The notes: generated by a model not told the origin, from the letters alone. A DNA stretch of 64,000 nucleotides from Pseudomonas azotoformans (GCF_001579805.1 NZ_CP014546.1:6696001-6760000); one strand, 5' to 3'. Shown: positions 26,477-35,542, counted from the first letter of the stretch. Made by a program: numbers and translations.

Positions 26477-27483
26477 GCCCAGCGCAGCCGCTGGCCAATC
26501 CCCAGACGCTTGGCTTTTTCCAACAGTGCATGGCCCAGCGCGATGTCACTGAGGCTGAGGCCACGGTGCCAGAACAGGATGGTTTCCTCAGCGGTTTCCC
26601 GGCCGGTTTTCAAGCCGGCCACGATCTGGCCCAGTTCGGCATGCAGGGTTTCGGCACTGAGTTTGCCAGCGTCGACATGCGCGCGTAGCGCGCCAAAAAG
26701 CCCGCCTTTGCACTGGCCCCAATCATCCACGACCAACTTGCTCATGATGTCGGTCAGCGACAATTCCACCGCGCTCATGGTGCCGTAGGGCACCACAAAG
26801 GCGCCGGGTTTGATCCACTCGGTGCGCAACAAGGGCTCGGGCTGATCCAGGCGCGACGCCTCGACCACGATGTCGGCGCCACGCACGGTGGACTCCCAAT
26901 CGTCGGTGACGATCACGGGTTTTCCCAGGTCCTTGCGCAGGCGCTCAGCGAAGGCTTCGCGGCTTTCGCTGCGGCGTGAGTGCACGCGGATTTCGTCGAA
27001 GTCGAACAGGTGATCCAGCAAGCGCACGTTCCAATACGCCGTGCCACGCGCGCCAATGTGCGCCAGCACTTTGCTGTCGGGCCGGGCCAAGTATCTGGCG
27101 CCGATGGCCGTGATAGCACCGGTGCGCATATCGGTGATCGCCGAGGCATCCAGGATCGCCTTGGGAATCCCGGTGGCCGGGTCCAGCAGGTTGAGGATGG
27201 CCAATTCCGAGGGCAAACCCTTGCGGTAGTTGTCGACAAAATCCCCCACCACTTTGACGCCCGCATAGCCAATATCGCCGCCGAGTACACCGCGCAATAC
27301 GTTGAAGTGGCCGTTGATCTCACCGCCGGGAATCAGGTGGGTACGCGGCTCGATCACCGCCTCGCCACGGCCCTGGATCGCCAGGCTGGCTTCGATGGCG
27401 GTGAGGATCTCGTCGTTGGTAAGGCCCAGTTCGTCGATGTCCAGGCCGTTGAGAAAGTCGATGTAGATCGGTTGCATGGTCAT
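26473..27483 (-). CDS. Ornithine cyclodeaminase / mu-crystallin family protein
   Basis: A 336-residue OCD-family protein. An N-terminal dimerisation region (EPRTHLIPGGEINGHFNVLRGVLGGDIGYAGVKVVGDF, then LPSELAILNLLDPATGIPKAILDASAITDMRTGAITAIGARYLAR) carries the substrate-binding Arg/Lys positions. It is followed by a Rossmann fold with HIGARGTAYWNVRLL. Family members deaminate ornithine to proline or act as reductases on imine or opine substrates. It overlaps the lyase-like gene by four bases at its end and the binding-protein gene by four bases at its start, so the three proteins are tightly coupled. Confidence 0.88.
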   Translation of the reverse strand: MTMQPIYIDFLNGLDIDELGLTNDEILTAIEASLAIQGRGEAVIEPRTHLIPGGEINGHFNVLRGVLGGDIGYAGVKVVGDFVDNYRKGLPSELAILNLLDPATGIPKAILDASAITDMRTGAITAIGARYLARPDSKVLAHIGARGTAYWNVRLLDHLFDFDEIRVHSRRSESREAFAERLRKDLGKPVIVTDDWESTVRGADIVVEASRLDQPEPLLRTEWIKPGAFVVPYGTMSAVELSLTDIMSKLVVDDWGQCKGGLFGALRAHVDAGKLSAETLHAELGQIVAGLKTGRETAEETILFWHRGLSLSDIALGHALLEKAKRLGIGQRLRWA

Positions 27484-28406
27484 GGCGCCTTGAATACCGC
27501 TTGCTGCACATCGACCTTTTTCGGGATCAGGCCGTTGGTAAAAAACAGGTCGGCGGTGCGTTGTTGGTTGCCGACGTCAACCGCTTCCAACGGGCGAATC
27601 GGCGCGGGCGAGCGGTGTTCGAAGTAGCTTTTGACCACCGCCGGTTGCAGGCCCAGGGTCTTGGCCATCAGTGCGATGCTGTCTTCGGGCTGGTCGAGGG
27701 ACAGGCGCTGCGCCTTGGCCAGGGTCTGGATGATCGCGCCAATGGATTGCGGATATTGCTTGGCAAATGGGCTGCTCACCACGAAGAAACTGCCCGCTGG
27801 ATTGAGGCCCTGGCCGTCGCCCAACACGCGGGCGGAACCGTCGACCACGGCCGCGGAGTAGTACGGGTCCCACACCACCCACGCGTCGACTTTGCCTTGC
27901 TCGAACGCAGCGCGGCCATCGGACGGCGACAGGTACACCACGTTCACGTCCTTCCATTGCAAACCGGCGCGCAGCAGGCTTTTCAGGAACAGGTTGTGGG
28001 CGCTGGAGCCCTTGAGCAGCGCCACGCGCTTACCCTTGAGTTCGGCCACGCTCTGCACGCTGCTGGCTTTGGGCACCAACACTGCTTCGGTCTTGCCCTC
28101 GTTGGGTTCGACGGCGAAATACTGCAAATCGATGCCTGCGGCCTGGGCGAAGATCGGTGGGATGTCACCGATATTGCCGATGTCCAGGCTGCCGCCGTTC
28201 AGCGCCTCGATCAGCGGCGGGCCGCCGAGGAACTCGATCCACTGCACCTGGGTACCGGGCAACGCGTCCTCGAAGAGTTTGTGCTCACGGGCCAGCACCA
28301 TGCTCACAGAGCTTTTCTGGTAGCCGATGCGCAACGTGGCCGGTTCGGCCGCCAGCACCTGAGCGGCAACCAGTGAAAGTACCGCAGCAGCGAATATTTT
28401 AAGCAT
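27480..28406 (-). CDS. ABC-type substrate-binding protein, SsuA/NrtA type, orphan
   Basis: From ATG 28406 the protein has 308 residues. A signal peptide (MLKIFAAAVLSLVAAQVLA) precedes a mature TLRIGYQKSSVSMVLAREHKLFE, then FLGGPPLIEALNGGSLDIGNIGDIPPIFAQAAGIDLQY, the SsuA/TauA-like sulfonate-binding fold. It is expected in the periplasm. No permease or ATPase gene is in this operon, so it would have to use a distant transporter or act as a sensor or scavenger. The start is coupled to the stop of the preceding gene (TGATG). Confidence 0.87.
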   Translation of the reverse strand: MLKIFAAAVLSLVAAQVLAAEPATLRIGYQKSSVSMVLAREHKLFEDALPGTQVQWIEFLGGPPLIEALNGGSLDIGNIGDIPPIFAQAAGIDLQYFAVEPNEGKTEAVLVPKASSVQSVAELKGKRVALLKGSSAHNLFLKSLLRAGLQWKDVNVVYLSPSDGRAAFEQGKVDAWVVWDPYYSAAVVDGSARVLGDGQGLNPAGSFFVVSSPFAKQYPQSIGAIIQTLAKAQRLSLDQPEDSIALMAKTLGLQPAVVKSYFEHRSPAPIRPLEAVDVGNQQRTADLFFTNGLIPKKVDVQQAVFKAP

Positions 28407-29419
28407 CAGAGCGCCCCCTTCAGCTTGGCCGCCACATCGGCTGGCACCCATTGTTGCCAGACGTCTGGATGGTCTTTGAGGAAGGCTTCAGCCACTTGGT
28501 GGGGCGGCGTGCGTTTCTCGCTCATTTCCCCGAGGATGCCGTTAAGCAGGTCAATCGGCAGGTCGACCTTTTCAAACACGCTCACCAGTTGCGGGTACTG
28601 CGCCTTGAACGGTGCCGACACACCAATCGCCAGGCGCGCCGGCATCGAGCGGGTGCCAATGGGGTTGGGGTTTTTCGCGTCGGACAGGGTCTTCCAGGCT
28701 TCGGCGTTGAACGGCGGCTCTTCCAGCTTGACCAGCTTGAACCGCCCCAACAGCGGCGTCGGCGACCAGTAGTAGAACAACACGGGTTTACCACGACGGA
28801 TCGACGACGCCACTTCGGCATCCAGCGCCGCGCCAGAGCCGGTGCGGAAGTTGACGAAGCTGTCGGTGAGTTTGTAGGCCTTGAGTTTCTGGCTGTTGAC
28901 GATCTCCGAGGTCCAGCCGGTTGGGCTGTTGAGGAAGCGCCCACGGCTCGGGTCTTCGGGGTCGCGGAACACGTCCTTGTAGCGCGGCAGGTCGGCCACC
29001 GACTTCAAGTCCGGCGCCAGGGGCTTGATACCGCGCGCGGCATCGCCCTTGATCACGAACTCCGGCACCCACCAGCCTTCGGTGGCGCCTTTGACCGTGT
29101 CACCGAGGCCGAACACCTTGCCTTCGTTTTCCGCCTTGACCCACGCCGGACTGCGCCCGGCCCACTCTTCACCGATCACCTGGATATCGTCCTTGGCCAG
29201 GGCGGCTTCCAGGCTCACGGTGCTGCCGGGCAAGGTGTCGGTCGGCAGGCCGTAGCCTTTCTCGACGATCAGGCGCAGCACTTCGGTGATCAGGCTGCCG
29301 CTTTCCCAGGTGATATCACCGAAGTGAATGGGTTTGACGGCTTCGGCGGCGTGGGCGGCTGGGGTCAGCAGGCTCAGGGCCAGCAGACCACCGCCCAGGA
29401 GTTTTTTCAGATGCTTCAT
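28406..29419 (-). CDS. Glycine betaine/choline-type substrate-binding protein (OpuAC/ProX-like), orphan
   Basis: From ATG 29419 (GAGGTTGCCG upstream) the protein has 337 residues. A signal peptide (KKLLGGGLLALSLLTPAAHA) precedes VKPIHFGDITWESGSLITEVLRLIVEKGYG, then IQVIGEEWAGRSPAWV and TEGWWVPEFVI, the OpuAC fold with several aromatic residues able to cage a quaternary amine. It lies between the TonB receptor and a second binding protein without a permease or ATPase. An in-frame extension upstream would overlap the receptor's last codons and is unlikely. Confidence 0.87.
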   Translation of the reverse strand: MKHLKKLLGGGLLALSLLTPAAHAAEAVKPIHFGDITWESGSLITEVLRLIVEKGYGLPTDTLPGSTVSLEAALAKDDIQVIGEEWAGRSPAWVKAENEGKVFGLGDTVKGATEGWWVPEFVIKGDAARGIKPLAPDLKSVADLPRYKDVFRDPEDPSRGRFLNSPTGWTSEIVNSQKLKAYKLTDSFVNFRTGSGAALDAEVASSIRRGKPVLFYYWSPTPLLGRFKLVKLEEPPFNAEAWKTLSDAKNPNPIGTRSMPARLAIGVSAPFKAQYPQLVSVFEKVDLPIDLLNGILGEMSEKRTPPHQVAEAFLKDHPDVWQQWVPADVAAKLKGAL

Positions 29420-29450
29420 CGGCAACCTCATAGTTGTGCGGTGATGTTCG

Positions 29451-32087
29451 TTAAAAGTCATAACTGAGCCGCGTGTAGTAAAACGCCCCTTCCGGCGCCG
29501 ACGGCGACAAGTAGCTGTACTGCTGGCCCGGGGTCTGGCGCAGGCGGGTGTTGAAGTCGTCGGGCTTGCTGTCGAACAGGTTGTTGGCGCCGACTGACAA
29601 GCGCAGTTGTTTAGTGAAGGCGTAGTTCACGTCCAGGTCGGTGTTCCACTGTGCGCCGAAGGTCTGGTCGTACTGGGCGTTGGCTTCGCTGGCGGCGTAT
29701 TTGCGGTATTCGCCGTAGCGGGTTTCGCTGAGGGCGATGGTCCATGCGCCGATGCGGTGGGTCGCACCGAGTACCAGCTTGTCTTCGGGGTAGCCGTGTT
29801 CCAGGAAGCCACGGGCTTCGCGGGTGAGGATGTCGAAGCCGTTGGGGTTTTCGTGGACCTTCTCAATCGTGGTGCGCGCCTTGGTGTAGCCGGCCGACAG
29901 GCTCAACGCGCCGTACTGCGCCAGGTCCAGGTTGTACTTGCCGACGATGTCGACGCCACGGGTGCGGGTATTGGCCGCGTTGGTCATGAACTGCGCCCAG
30001 GTGTACTGGCCAAACCCGGCTTGCTGCAGGATCTGTTCGGCACGTGGCCCGGAAATACCGCCGCTGTAGAGCAGGCGATCACGAATCGAGATCTGGTAGG
30101 CGTCGATGGTCAACGAAGCGTTTTCAATCGGGCGCAACACCAAGCCCAGGGAATAGTTGGTGGACTTCTCGGGCTTGAGCGGCTCGGCACCCAAGGCACG
30201 GGCGGCCGGGTTGTCGGCGGGCAACATGCGCGTCAGCACCGGGTTGCCGTTGATGTCGACGTTGGTGGTGGTGGTCCACGACGTGCCGATCTGGCCCAGG
30301 GTCGGCGCACGGAAGGAGTTGTTCACCGTGGCGCGCAAGCCCACCTGCGGCGTGAAGTCATACCGCGCCGAGAGCTTGCCGGTGGTGGCCGAACCGAAGT
30401 CCGAGTAGTGCTCGGTACGTCCGGCCAGGCCGACCTGGAATTTGTCGGTGAGCTGGTGCTCAAGGCCAAAGTAAACGCCGCCGACATCCCGCTTGTAGGT
30501 GCCGGCGTCGTCTGGTGTGAGACCGGAGGCTTGCACCGCGCCGACCTGCACACCGTTGATGCCGCCAAAGGAGTAGGACTCGTAGTCGCCCTCCTCCAGA
30601 CGATACTGCTCATGGCGGTAGGCAATGCCTGCCGAGACGGTCAGCGGATGGCTCGACCAGTTGACGTCCAGGTCCTTGGCGTAATCCAGGCCAAGGTTGG
30701 TCTGCTCGTTGACCAGTGTCGCCACGTCAAACTTGGTCGGGCTGTTCAGGCCGTAGCTCGGGTTGACGGTGTTGAAGGCCAGTTCATCGTGCTTGTCGCG
30801 ACCGTAGGTGGCGCTGAGGTCAAAGCGGCCAAGCGTGTCGTCTTCATAGCGGGTGCCGACGGTGAGTGCGCCGTCTTCATAGCGGTAGCGGTATTTGGGA
30901 ATGGTGCCGTTGGGGTAAATGCCCGGCACGTTATTCGGATTATTCGCCAGCAACGGCGGCGTGTTGTTTACCGATTTGTCCTGGCCAAAGGTGGCGAAAC
31001 TGTAGAGGCGCCATTGGTCGCTCAGGCCGACTTCGGCGTTGGCCGCCAGGTTGAATTTATCGCGCCCGGCACCGCCCCAGCGCGGGTCTTGCAACTGGCC
31101 GTCGGCGACGTATTGGTCGCCAATGTCGGTGGGTTTGTTGTTGAGGGTGTTGAAGCTCAGGGTGAGAAAGCCATCCCCCGGCAACCCCAGGCCGTACCAA
31201 CCGTCAGTGGTTTTGCTGAAGCCGTCGCCCTGGGCGTACTTGCCCAGTTGGGTGTTGACCTGGCCACCGCTGTCACGCTCCTTGAGCACGATGTTGACCA
31301 CGCCCGCCACCGCATCCGAGCCGTATTGCGCCGAGGCGCCATCGCGCAGCACTTCGACGTGGTCGATGCTGCTGATGGGGATCATGTCCAGGTCCACCGG
31401 CTGCGCGCCAATGAACGGCACGCCACCGGAGATGTTCACCACCGCCGAGGCATGACGGCGCTTGCCGTTGATCAGCACCAGCGTCTGGTCCGGCGCCAGG
31501 CCACGCAGGGACGCGCCCTTGGGGTTCTGGCCACGGGTGGCGCTCTGGTTTTGCGGAAAATTGAACGACGGCAGCAGTTGGAACAGCGCCTGGTTGAGGC
31601 TGGTGGCGCCGGTCTGCTTGAGTTCTTCGGCGTTGATCACATCCACCGGCGCGGCGCTGGTCAGGGCAGTGGCGTCGCTGCGCCGGGTGCCGATGGCGAC
31701 CACGCGGTCCAGGGTCGGCGCTTGCGCTGCACGGGTTTGCGCGTTGACGTTGCTGGTCGCGTTTTTGCTCGCGCCTTCCTTGATGATGAACGCGCCGTCC
31801 GGGCTCACCTGGACTTGCAGGCCGGTGCCCTTGAGCGCAGCGTCTACGGCCTGTTGCGCCGACAGAGAACCGTCCACGCTGGCCGAGGAATAGTTACCCA
31901 ACTGCGGCGTAAACGAGATCACCTGGCCGCTTTGGCGGCTGATGTTCAGCAGCACTTCATCCAGCGGGCCTGGTGCGATGTGATAGACCTGGCGCACCTC
32001 TTCGGCACTCGCGGCAAACGACAACAACAGGCTGGCCAACGGCACCAGGGCAAAGGTTCGAAGCGGCACACGGTTGAACTGATTCAC
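29451..32087 (-). CDS. TonB-dependent outer-membrane receptor with N-terminal STN signalling domain
   Basis: The best start is GTG 32087, preceded by GGGGAG, giving 878 residues. A signal peptide (VPLRTFALVPLASLLLSFAASA) is followed by an STN domain (VYHIAPGPLDEVLLNISRQSGQVISF, then DAALKGTGLQVQVSPDGAFII), the part that contacts a FecR-type anti-sigma. The plug contains ASLRGLAPDQTLVLINGKRRHASAV, VDLDMIPISSIDHVEVLRDGASAQYGSDAVAGVVNIVLK. The 22-strand barrel ends in Phe (TRLSYDF). It follows fecR and ends just before the binding-protein genes. The barrel type resembles transporters of non-siderophore ligands as much as siderophore ones; the ligand is unknown. Confidence 0.9.
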   Translation of the reverse strand: MNQFNRVPLRTFALVPLASLLLSFAASAEEVRQVYHIAPGPLDEVLLNISRQSGQVISFTPQLGNYSSASVDGSLSAQQAVDAALKGTGLQVQVSPDGAFIIKEGASKNATSNVNAQTRAAQAPTLDRVVAIGTRRSDATALTSAAPVDVINAEELKQTGATSLNQALFQLLPSFNFPQNQSATRGQNPKGASLRGLAPDQTLVLINGKRRHASAVVNISGGVPFIGAQPVDLDMIPISSIDHVEVLRDGASAQYGSDAVAGVVNIVLKERDSGGQVNTQLGKYAQGDGFSKTTDGWYGLGLPGDGFLTLSFNTLNNKPTDIGDQYVADGQLQDPRWGGAGRDKFNLAANAEVGLSDQWRLYSFATFGQDKSVNNTPPLLANNPNNVPGIYPNGTIPKYRYRYEDGALTVGTRYEDDTLGRFDLSATYGRDKHDELAFNTVNPSYGLNSPTKFDVATLVNEQTNLGLDYAKDLDVNWSSHPLTVSAGIAYRHEQYRLEEGDYESYSFGGINGVQVGAVQASGLTPDDAGTYKRDVGGVYFGLEHQLTDKFQVGLAGRTEHYSDFGSATTGKLSARYDFTPQVGLRATVNNSFRAPTLGQIGTSWTTTTNVDINGNPVLTRMLPADNPAARALGAEPLKPEKSTNYSLGLVLRPIENASLTIDAYQISIRDRLLYSGGISGPRAEQILQQAGFGQYTWAQFMTNAANTRTRGVDIVGKYNLDLAQYGALSLSAGYTKARTTIEKVHENPNGFDILTREARGFLEHGYPEDKLVLGATHRIGAWTIALSETRYGEYRKYAASEANAQYDQTFGAQWNTDLDVNYAFTKQLRLSVGANNLFDSKPDDFNTRLRQTPGQQYSYLSPSAPEGAFYYTRLSYDF

Positions 32088-32166
32088 TTTGGCTCCCCCC
32101 AAGGAAACTCGACGGCGCTGCTCCCCGCAGCGCTTACGGGAGTGATGTGGGACGGCGGGGGCAAAA

Positions 32167-32184
32167 CTTGCAGATCGTTTGGTT
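32167..32184 (-). promoter_or_regulatory. 18-bp regulatory element upstream of the TonB receptor
   Basis: On the minus strand this reads AACCAAACGATCTGCAAG, followed by TTTTGCCCC, and lies about 80 bases before the receptor start and just after the fecR stop. The identical 18 bases occur before the desaturase gene at 35543-35560 in the same orientation. It is the best candidate for the promoter or operator used by the neighbouring FecI-type sigma factor. Confidence 0.65.
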
Positions 32185-32202
32185 ATGTCGATAGAACCGA
32201 GG

Positions 32203-33147
32203 TCACGCAGCATTGACGGTCACCCAAAAACCGCTGCGGCGGGTGATGTGGATCGGCAAGGTGCGCGCCAGGGTGTCGAGGATTTGCTGGGGGTTGTCCA
32301 ACCGGTACAAGCCGCTGACGCGCAGGCCCGCCACAGCGGGGTCCAGGCGCAGCACGCCATTGTGATAGGGCCGCAGTGCGTCAATGACTTCGGCCAGTGG
32401 CCGGTCGCGCACTTGCAGGAAGCCATCGACCCAGGCCGTGGCCCCGGAGGAACTGGCCTGCACCGGGCCGAATCCGGCGCGGTCGTAATGCACTTCATGG
32501 CCGGCGGCGAGTTGCAGGCGTTCGCCGTGCTGGCCGTCAATTTCCAGTGCGCCGTTGAGGGCAACCACCTGGCCCTGCCCTTGCCGTTCACGCACCAGGA
32601 AACGATTGCCGTAGGCGCGCAGACGCGCCTGGTCGGTCTGGATCAAAAACGGTCGGATGCGGTCGCTGGCGACCTTGGCCAGCAACTCGCCCTCGCGCAG
32701 GCGTATCAGCCGGCGTTGCGGATCAAACTGGATATCAGCCGCGCTCTGCGCGTTGAGCAGCAATTCGCTGCCATCGTCCAACGCGACGGTGCGGCGCTCG
32801 CCGGTACCGGTGCGGATATCCGCCGTGAGTTCAGTCAATGGCAAGCCCAGCGGCTTGGCCAGCAAGGCCGCGCCAACTGCCACACCAGCACCGGCCAGCG
32901 CGACCTGCAACACATGCCGTCGACTGGACGGTGCCTCCAGCGCCTGCTGCAACACCTTGCCACTCACCCCTTGCGCCTGAGGAACCTGGAACACGCCCAA
33001 GCGGGTTTCCAACTGTCGGCACAGGGCGTCATGACGCGGGTCGGCGGCGCGCCATTGTTCATAGCGCTGCCAGTCGCCCGTCGAAGCTTGGCCGGAGCGC
33101 AACAGCACGTACCAGCGCGTGGCGCTGTCGATCAGTTCGTCGCTCAT
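32203..33147 (-). CDS. FecR-family anti-sigma factor/regulator
   Basis: A 314-residue single-span regulator. The cytoplasmic N-domain (DSATRWYVLLRSGQASTGDWQRYEQWRAADPRHDALCRQLE) has the conserved Trp pattern of FecR. One membrane helix near residue 80-105 (VALAGAGVAVGAALLAKPLGL) is followed by the periplasmic FecR domain (RTVALDDGSELLLNAQSAADI, then LIRLREGELLAKV) and a C-terminal STN-like segment. It holds the sigma factor inactive until the TonB receptor is occupied. ATG 33147 overlaps the sigma stop (ATGA). Confidence 0.9.
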   Translation of the reverse strand: MSDELIDSATRWYVLLRSGQASTGDWQRYEQWRAADPRHDALCRQLETRLGVFQVPQAQGVSGKVLQQALEAPSSRRHVLQVALAGAGVAVGAALLAKPLGLPLTELTADIRTGTGERRTVALDDGSELLLNAQSAADIQFDPQRRLIRLREGELLAKVASDRIRPFLIQTDQARLRAYGNRFLVRERQGQGQVVALNGALEIDGQHGERLQLAAGHEVHYDRAGFGPVQASSSGATAWVDGFLQVRDRPLAEVIDALRPYHNGVLRLDPAVAGLRVSGLYRLDNPQQILDTLARTLPIHITRRSGFWVTVNAA

Positions 33148-33653
33148 TCCAGGCACAGCCGCAGGCAGCGGTTGAAGGCGCGGGTCATGTAGTCACTGAC
33201 CGAGCGCTGGGAAATCCCCAGTTCGCTGGCGATTTCCGGGTAGGTCAGGCCATTGAGTTGCGAGAGCAAAAAGGTCGCCTTGACCTTGGCCGGCAAGCCG
33301 TCGAGTAACTGGTCGATGGCTTGCAGGGCTTCGAGCATTTGCGCCAGCTCTTCGGGAGAGGGCGCGGTGGAGGTTTCGTCGTTATCGAGTGCGTCGAGGT
33401 AGGCCCGTTCCAGATCACGCCGGCGCCACAGTTGATACATCAGCCGCTGGGCGATGGTGGTGAGCAGCGCACGTGGCTGGCGAATGGGCATCACCCCCGG
33501 CGCACTCAGCAGCTGGACGAAGGTGTCGGCGGCGATGTCTTCGGCGTGGGCGCGGGAATCGAGGTGGCGGTGCAAACGGCTGCACAGCCAGTCGTAATGA
33601 CTGCGGAACAATCCGCCCACGTAATCGCTGTGAGAAGTGTCGGCGCCGGACAT
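33144..33653 (-). CDS. FecI-type ECF sigma factor
   Basis: A 169-residue ECF sigma factor. Region 2 is YVGGLFRSHYDWLCSRLHRHLDSRAHAEDIAADTFVQLL, and PRALLTTIAQRLMYQLWRRRDLERAYLDAL continues it. Region 4 is LDGLPAKVKATFLLSQLNGLTYPEIASELGISQRSVSDYMTRAFNRC, the -35-binding HTH. It is organised as sigma-fecR-TonB receptor, the standard cell-surface-signalling cassette. An AT-rich stretch upstream (33724-33761) could hold its own promoter; I do not see a convincing Fur box there. Confidence 0.92.
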   Translation of the reverse strand: MSGADTSHSDYVGGLFRSHYDWLCSRLHRHLDSRAHAEDIAADTFVQLLSAPGVMPIRQPRALLTTIAQRLMYQLWRRRDLERAYLDALDNDETSTAPSPEELAQMLEALQAIDQLLDGLPAKVKATFLLSQLNGLTYPEIASELGISQRSVSDYMTRAFNRCLRLCLE

Positions 33654-33761
33654 AGTGGCTCCATCTGAGTAGGTTGCGCGTTATGTCCGGTGTTCCGGTG
33701 GAGCGATCCTAGCAAGGCTGCTTATTCTTTAATAATATTTAAAAGGTATTTTTATATAACC

Positions 33762-34559
33762 TTATTGAAGCACTGGGTAGCCCGCGCTGGCGGCTTGTTG
33801 CTCGTAGCCCAACAGCACTTGGTAGTCGTCTTCACTGGCGGGCAGTACGGCCTGCAGGCCCAGCGTCTCGGCCATCTGCGGTAAATCCTGCAGTGCCTGG
33901 TTCATGGCCTGACGGATCTGAATCACCTGCTCATCGCTCAAGCCCACTGGACCGATATAGGGCAAGGTCGGGCTCGGTGCGCTGCGCGTGACGATGCGCA
34001 GTCCCGCCACGTCCTGCGGCGCAAAACGGGCGAGGTAGTCGTAGGTGACACTGTCGATGGCCGCCAGGTCGGCGCGGTCTTCGCGCAGCCAACGCAGGCT
34101 CTCGCGGTGGGCGCCGCTGATGGCGACGCTGGCGAAGAAGCGCCCGTCGCGTTGCAAGGGGGCCAGGCGTTCGCGCAGCAGGTTCATGCCGCTGTTGGAA
34201 TCGTGGCCGTTGATCACGCCACGGCTGTTGTAGAAGTCCGCCAGGGTGTGGCGTGGGTTGTCATCGCGGGTCAGCAACAGGCTGCAATGCTCGCCCTGGC
34301 TGCTATGGGGCAACTCGTAGCATGGGCGGCCGATGACGCGGACCTGGCCGCGCAGCTGGGTCATCAGCGGATAACCGCAGGTCTGGGTCAGGAGCAATTC
34401 AGGCGCAAGCCACAGACTGTGCAGGTCAAGGTGATCGGCATTGCGCCGCCCCAGGTTCAGGTGGTCGAGGATGCGCGCAAGCCACTGCTGGTTGGCCTGC
34501 TCGATCGGCTCGGGCGCGACGTACATCAGCAGCTCGGCATAGTGGTCACTCATGGTCAT
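33762..34559 (-). CDS. PhnD-like phosphate/phosphonate-binding-fold protein without signal peptide
   Basis: A 265-residue protein of the PhnD/type-2 periplasmic-binding fold: LLMYVAPEPIEQANQQWLARILDHL, then SLWLAPELLLTQTCGYPLMTQLRGQVRVIGRPCYE, SRGVINGHDSNSGMNLLRERL and DLAAIDSVTYDYLARF. Transport members have a signal peptide; this one starts MTMSDHYAELL and has none, so it is probably cytoplasmic. It follows the desaturase stop after three bases. Its role as a ligand sensor or small-molecule carrier for the desaturase is only a guess. Confidence 0.8.
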   Translation of the reverse strand: MTMSDHYAELLMYVAPEPIEQANQQWLARILDHLNLGRRNADHLDLHSLWLAPELLLTQTCGYPLMTQLRGQVRVIGRPCYELPHSSQGEHCSLLLTRDDNPRHTLADFYNSRGVINGHDSNSGMNLLRERLAPLQRDGRFFASVAISGAHRESLRWLREDRADLAAIDSVTYDYLARFAPQDVAGLRIVTRSAPSPTLPYIGPVGLSDEQVIQIRQAMNQALQDLPQMAETLGLQAVLPASEDDYQVLLGYEQQAASAGYPVLQ

Positions 34560-34562
34560 CTC

Positions 34563-35492
34563 TCACGCAAAAGGGTGCCGGGGGCTGTCGATGGCCTTGA
34601 GGCCGTGGCGGCTGATCAACTGGCCGTAGCCTTGCACCAGGAAACCGCCGCTGCGCGCCACCCATTGCTCACGTCGGGCACGGTAGACCGTGGGCAGCAA
34701 GTACCAGGGCAGTTTCGGCAGGTCGTGGTGCACCAGGTGCAGGTTGTTGTTGAGGAACAGCCAGGTCCACGGCCAGGACGCTTCGTTGAGCACGGTGCGT
34801 TGCTCCGGCTGCGGGTGCGGGCGGTGTTCATAGTAGGAACGGATCGACGCCAGGGACAAGGCCGGCACGCTGACCAGCAGCAGGTAATGCCACACCGAGA
34901 GCGCGCTGTAATGGGCGATGAAACTCAGCATCAACACGGTGACGACGCCATGGGCAAGCCACATCGGCCACACTTGGGGCAGGCGCCGATATTCGTGACG
35001 GGCCAAACGGGCGATTGCCAAGGGGGCGGCCAACACAAAGCGGCCCAGTACCGTCTTGGTCAGCCAATGCACGCCACGCTCGAACAGCGAACTGTTATCC
35101 CATTGCTGCTGGTTGAGGTACCGGCTTTCCGGGTCGATGCCCGGCAAGGTCAAGTCTTCGTCGTTGTGGTGCAGCAAGTGACTGTCGCGGTACAGCGTGT
35201 ACGGGTACCACACCGCAAAGGGCGCGTAGCCGAGCAGTTTATTGAGTCGCAACGAACGGGTGGGATGGCCGTGGAGCAATTCGTGTTGCACCGACAGCCA
35301 CAGCGTCACGATTGGAATCAGCAGCAAGAGGCTCAACCCCAGGCCCAGCCAATGGCTGCCCAGGATCACGGCAAACCAACCGGCGTACACGCCGATCAGC
35401 AGCAGCCAGGTCGGCCATTCGGTTCTTGCGATAAAGGTGCTGGCCAGGGCTTCGATTTCCCGGCGTTGGGTCAGATCAAGGTAGTTTGCCAT
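34563..35492 (-). CDS. Membrane-bound fatty acid desaturase / di-iron hydroxylase
   Basis: From ATG 35492 the protein has 309 residues with three histidine boxes typical of membrane di-iron desaturases and hydroxylases: HELLHGH near residue 75, SHLLHH near residue 109 and LHLVHH near residue 260. About four hydrophobic helices lie around them (TWLLLIGVYAGWFAVILGSHWLGLGLSLLLLIPIVTLW and others). It should introduce a double bond or hydroxyl into an acyl or alkyl chain using O2 and iron. It is transcribed from the 18-bp element shared with the TonB receptor, tying an iron-dependent enzyme to a FecI-type sigma. Confidence 0.88.
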   Translation of the reverse strand: MANYLDLTQRREIEALASTFIARTEWPTWLLLIGVYAGWFAVILGSHWLGLGLSLLLLIPIVTLWLSVQHELLHGHPTRSLRLNKLLGYAPFAVWYPYTLYRDSHLLHHNDEDLTLPGIDPESRYLNQQQWDNSSLFERGVHWLTKTVLGRFVLAAPLAIARLARHEYRRLPQVWPMWLAHGVVTVLMLSFIAHYSALSVWHYLLLVSVPALSLASIRSYYEHRPHPQPEQRTVLNEASWPWTWLFLNNNLHLVHHDLPKLPWYLLPTVYRARREQWVARSGGFLVQGYGQLISRHGLKAIDSPRHPFA

Positions 35493-35542
35493 CAGCCGCT
35501 CAGAGCAGGTGTTTCCTGCTCTGTGCAATGGCGCGGGAAAAT

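Noticed and set aside
29607..32216. An 869-codon open frame antisense to the TonB receptor
   Set aside because: It is the GC-rich shadow of a real gene: low-complexity Val/Ala/Gly/Arg composition, no recognisable motif, and the opposite strand has a full receptor signature.
33724..33761. Possible Fur box in the AT-rich stretch upstream of the FecI-type sigma gene
   Set aside because: No convincing GATAATGATAATCATTATC-like match; only general AT-richness.
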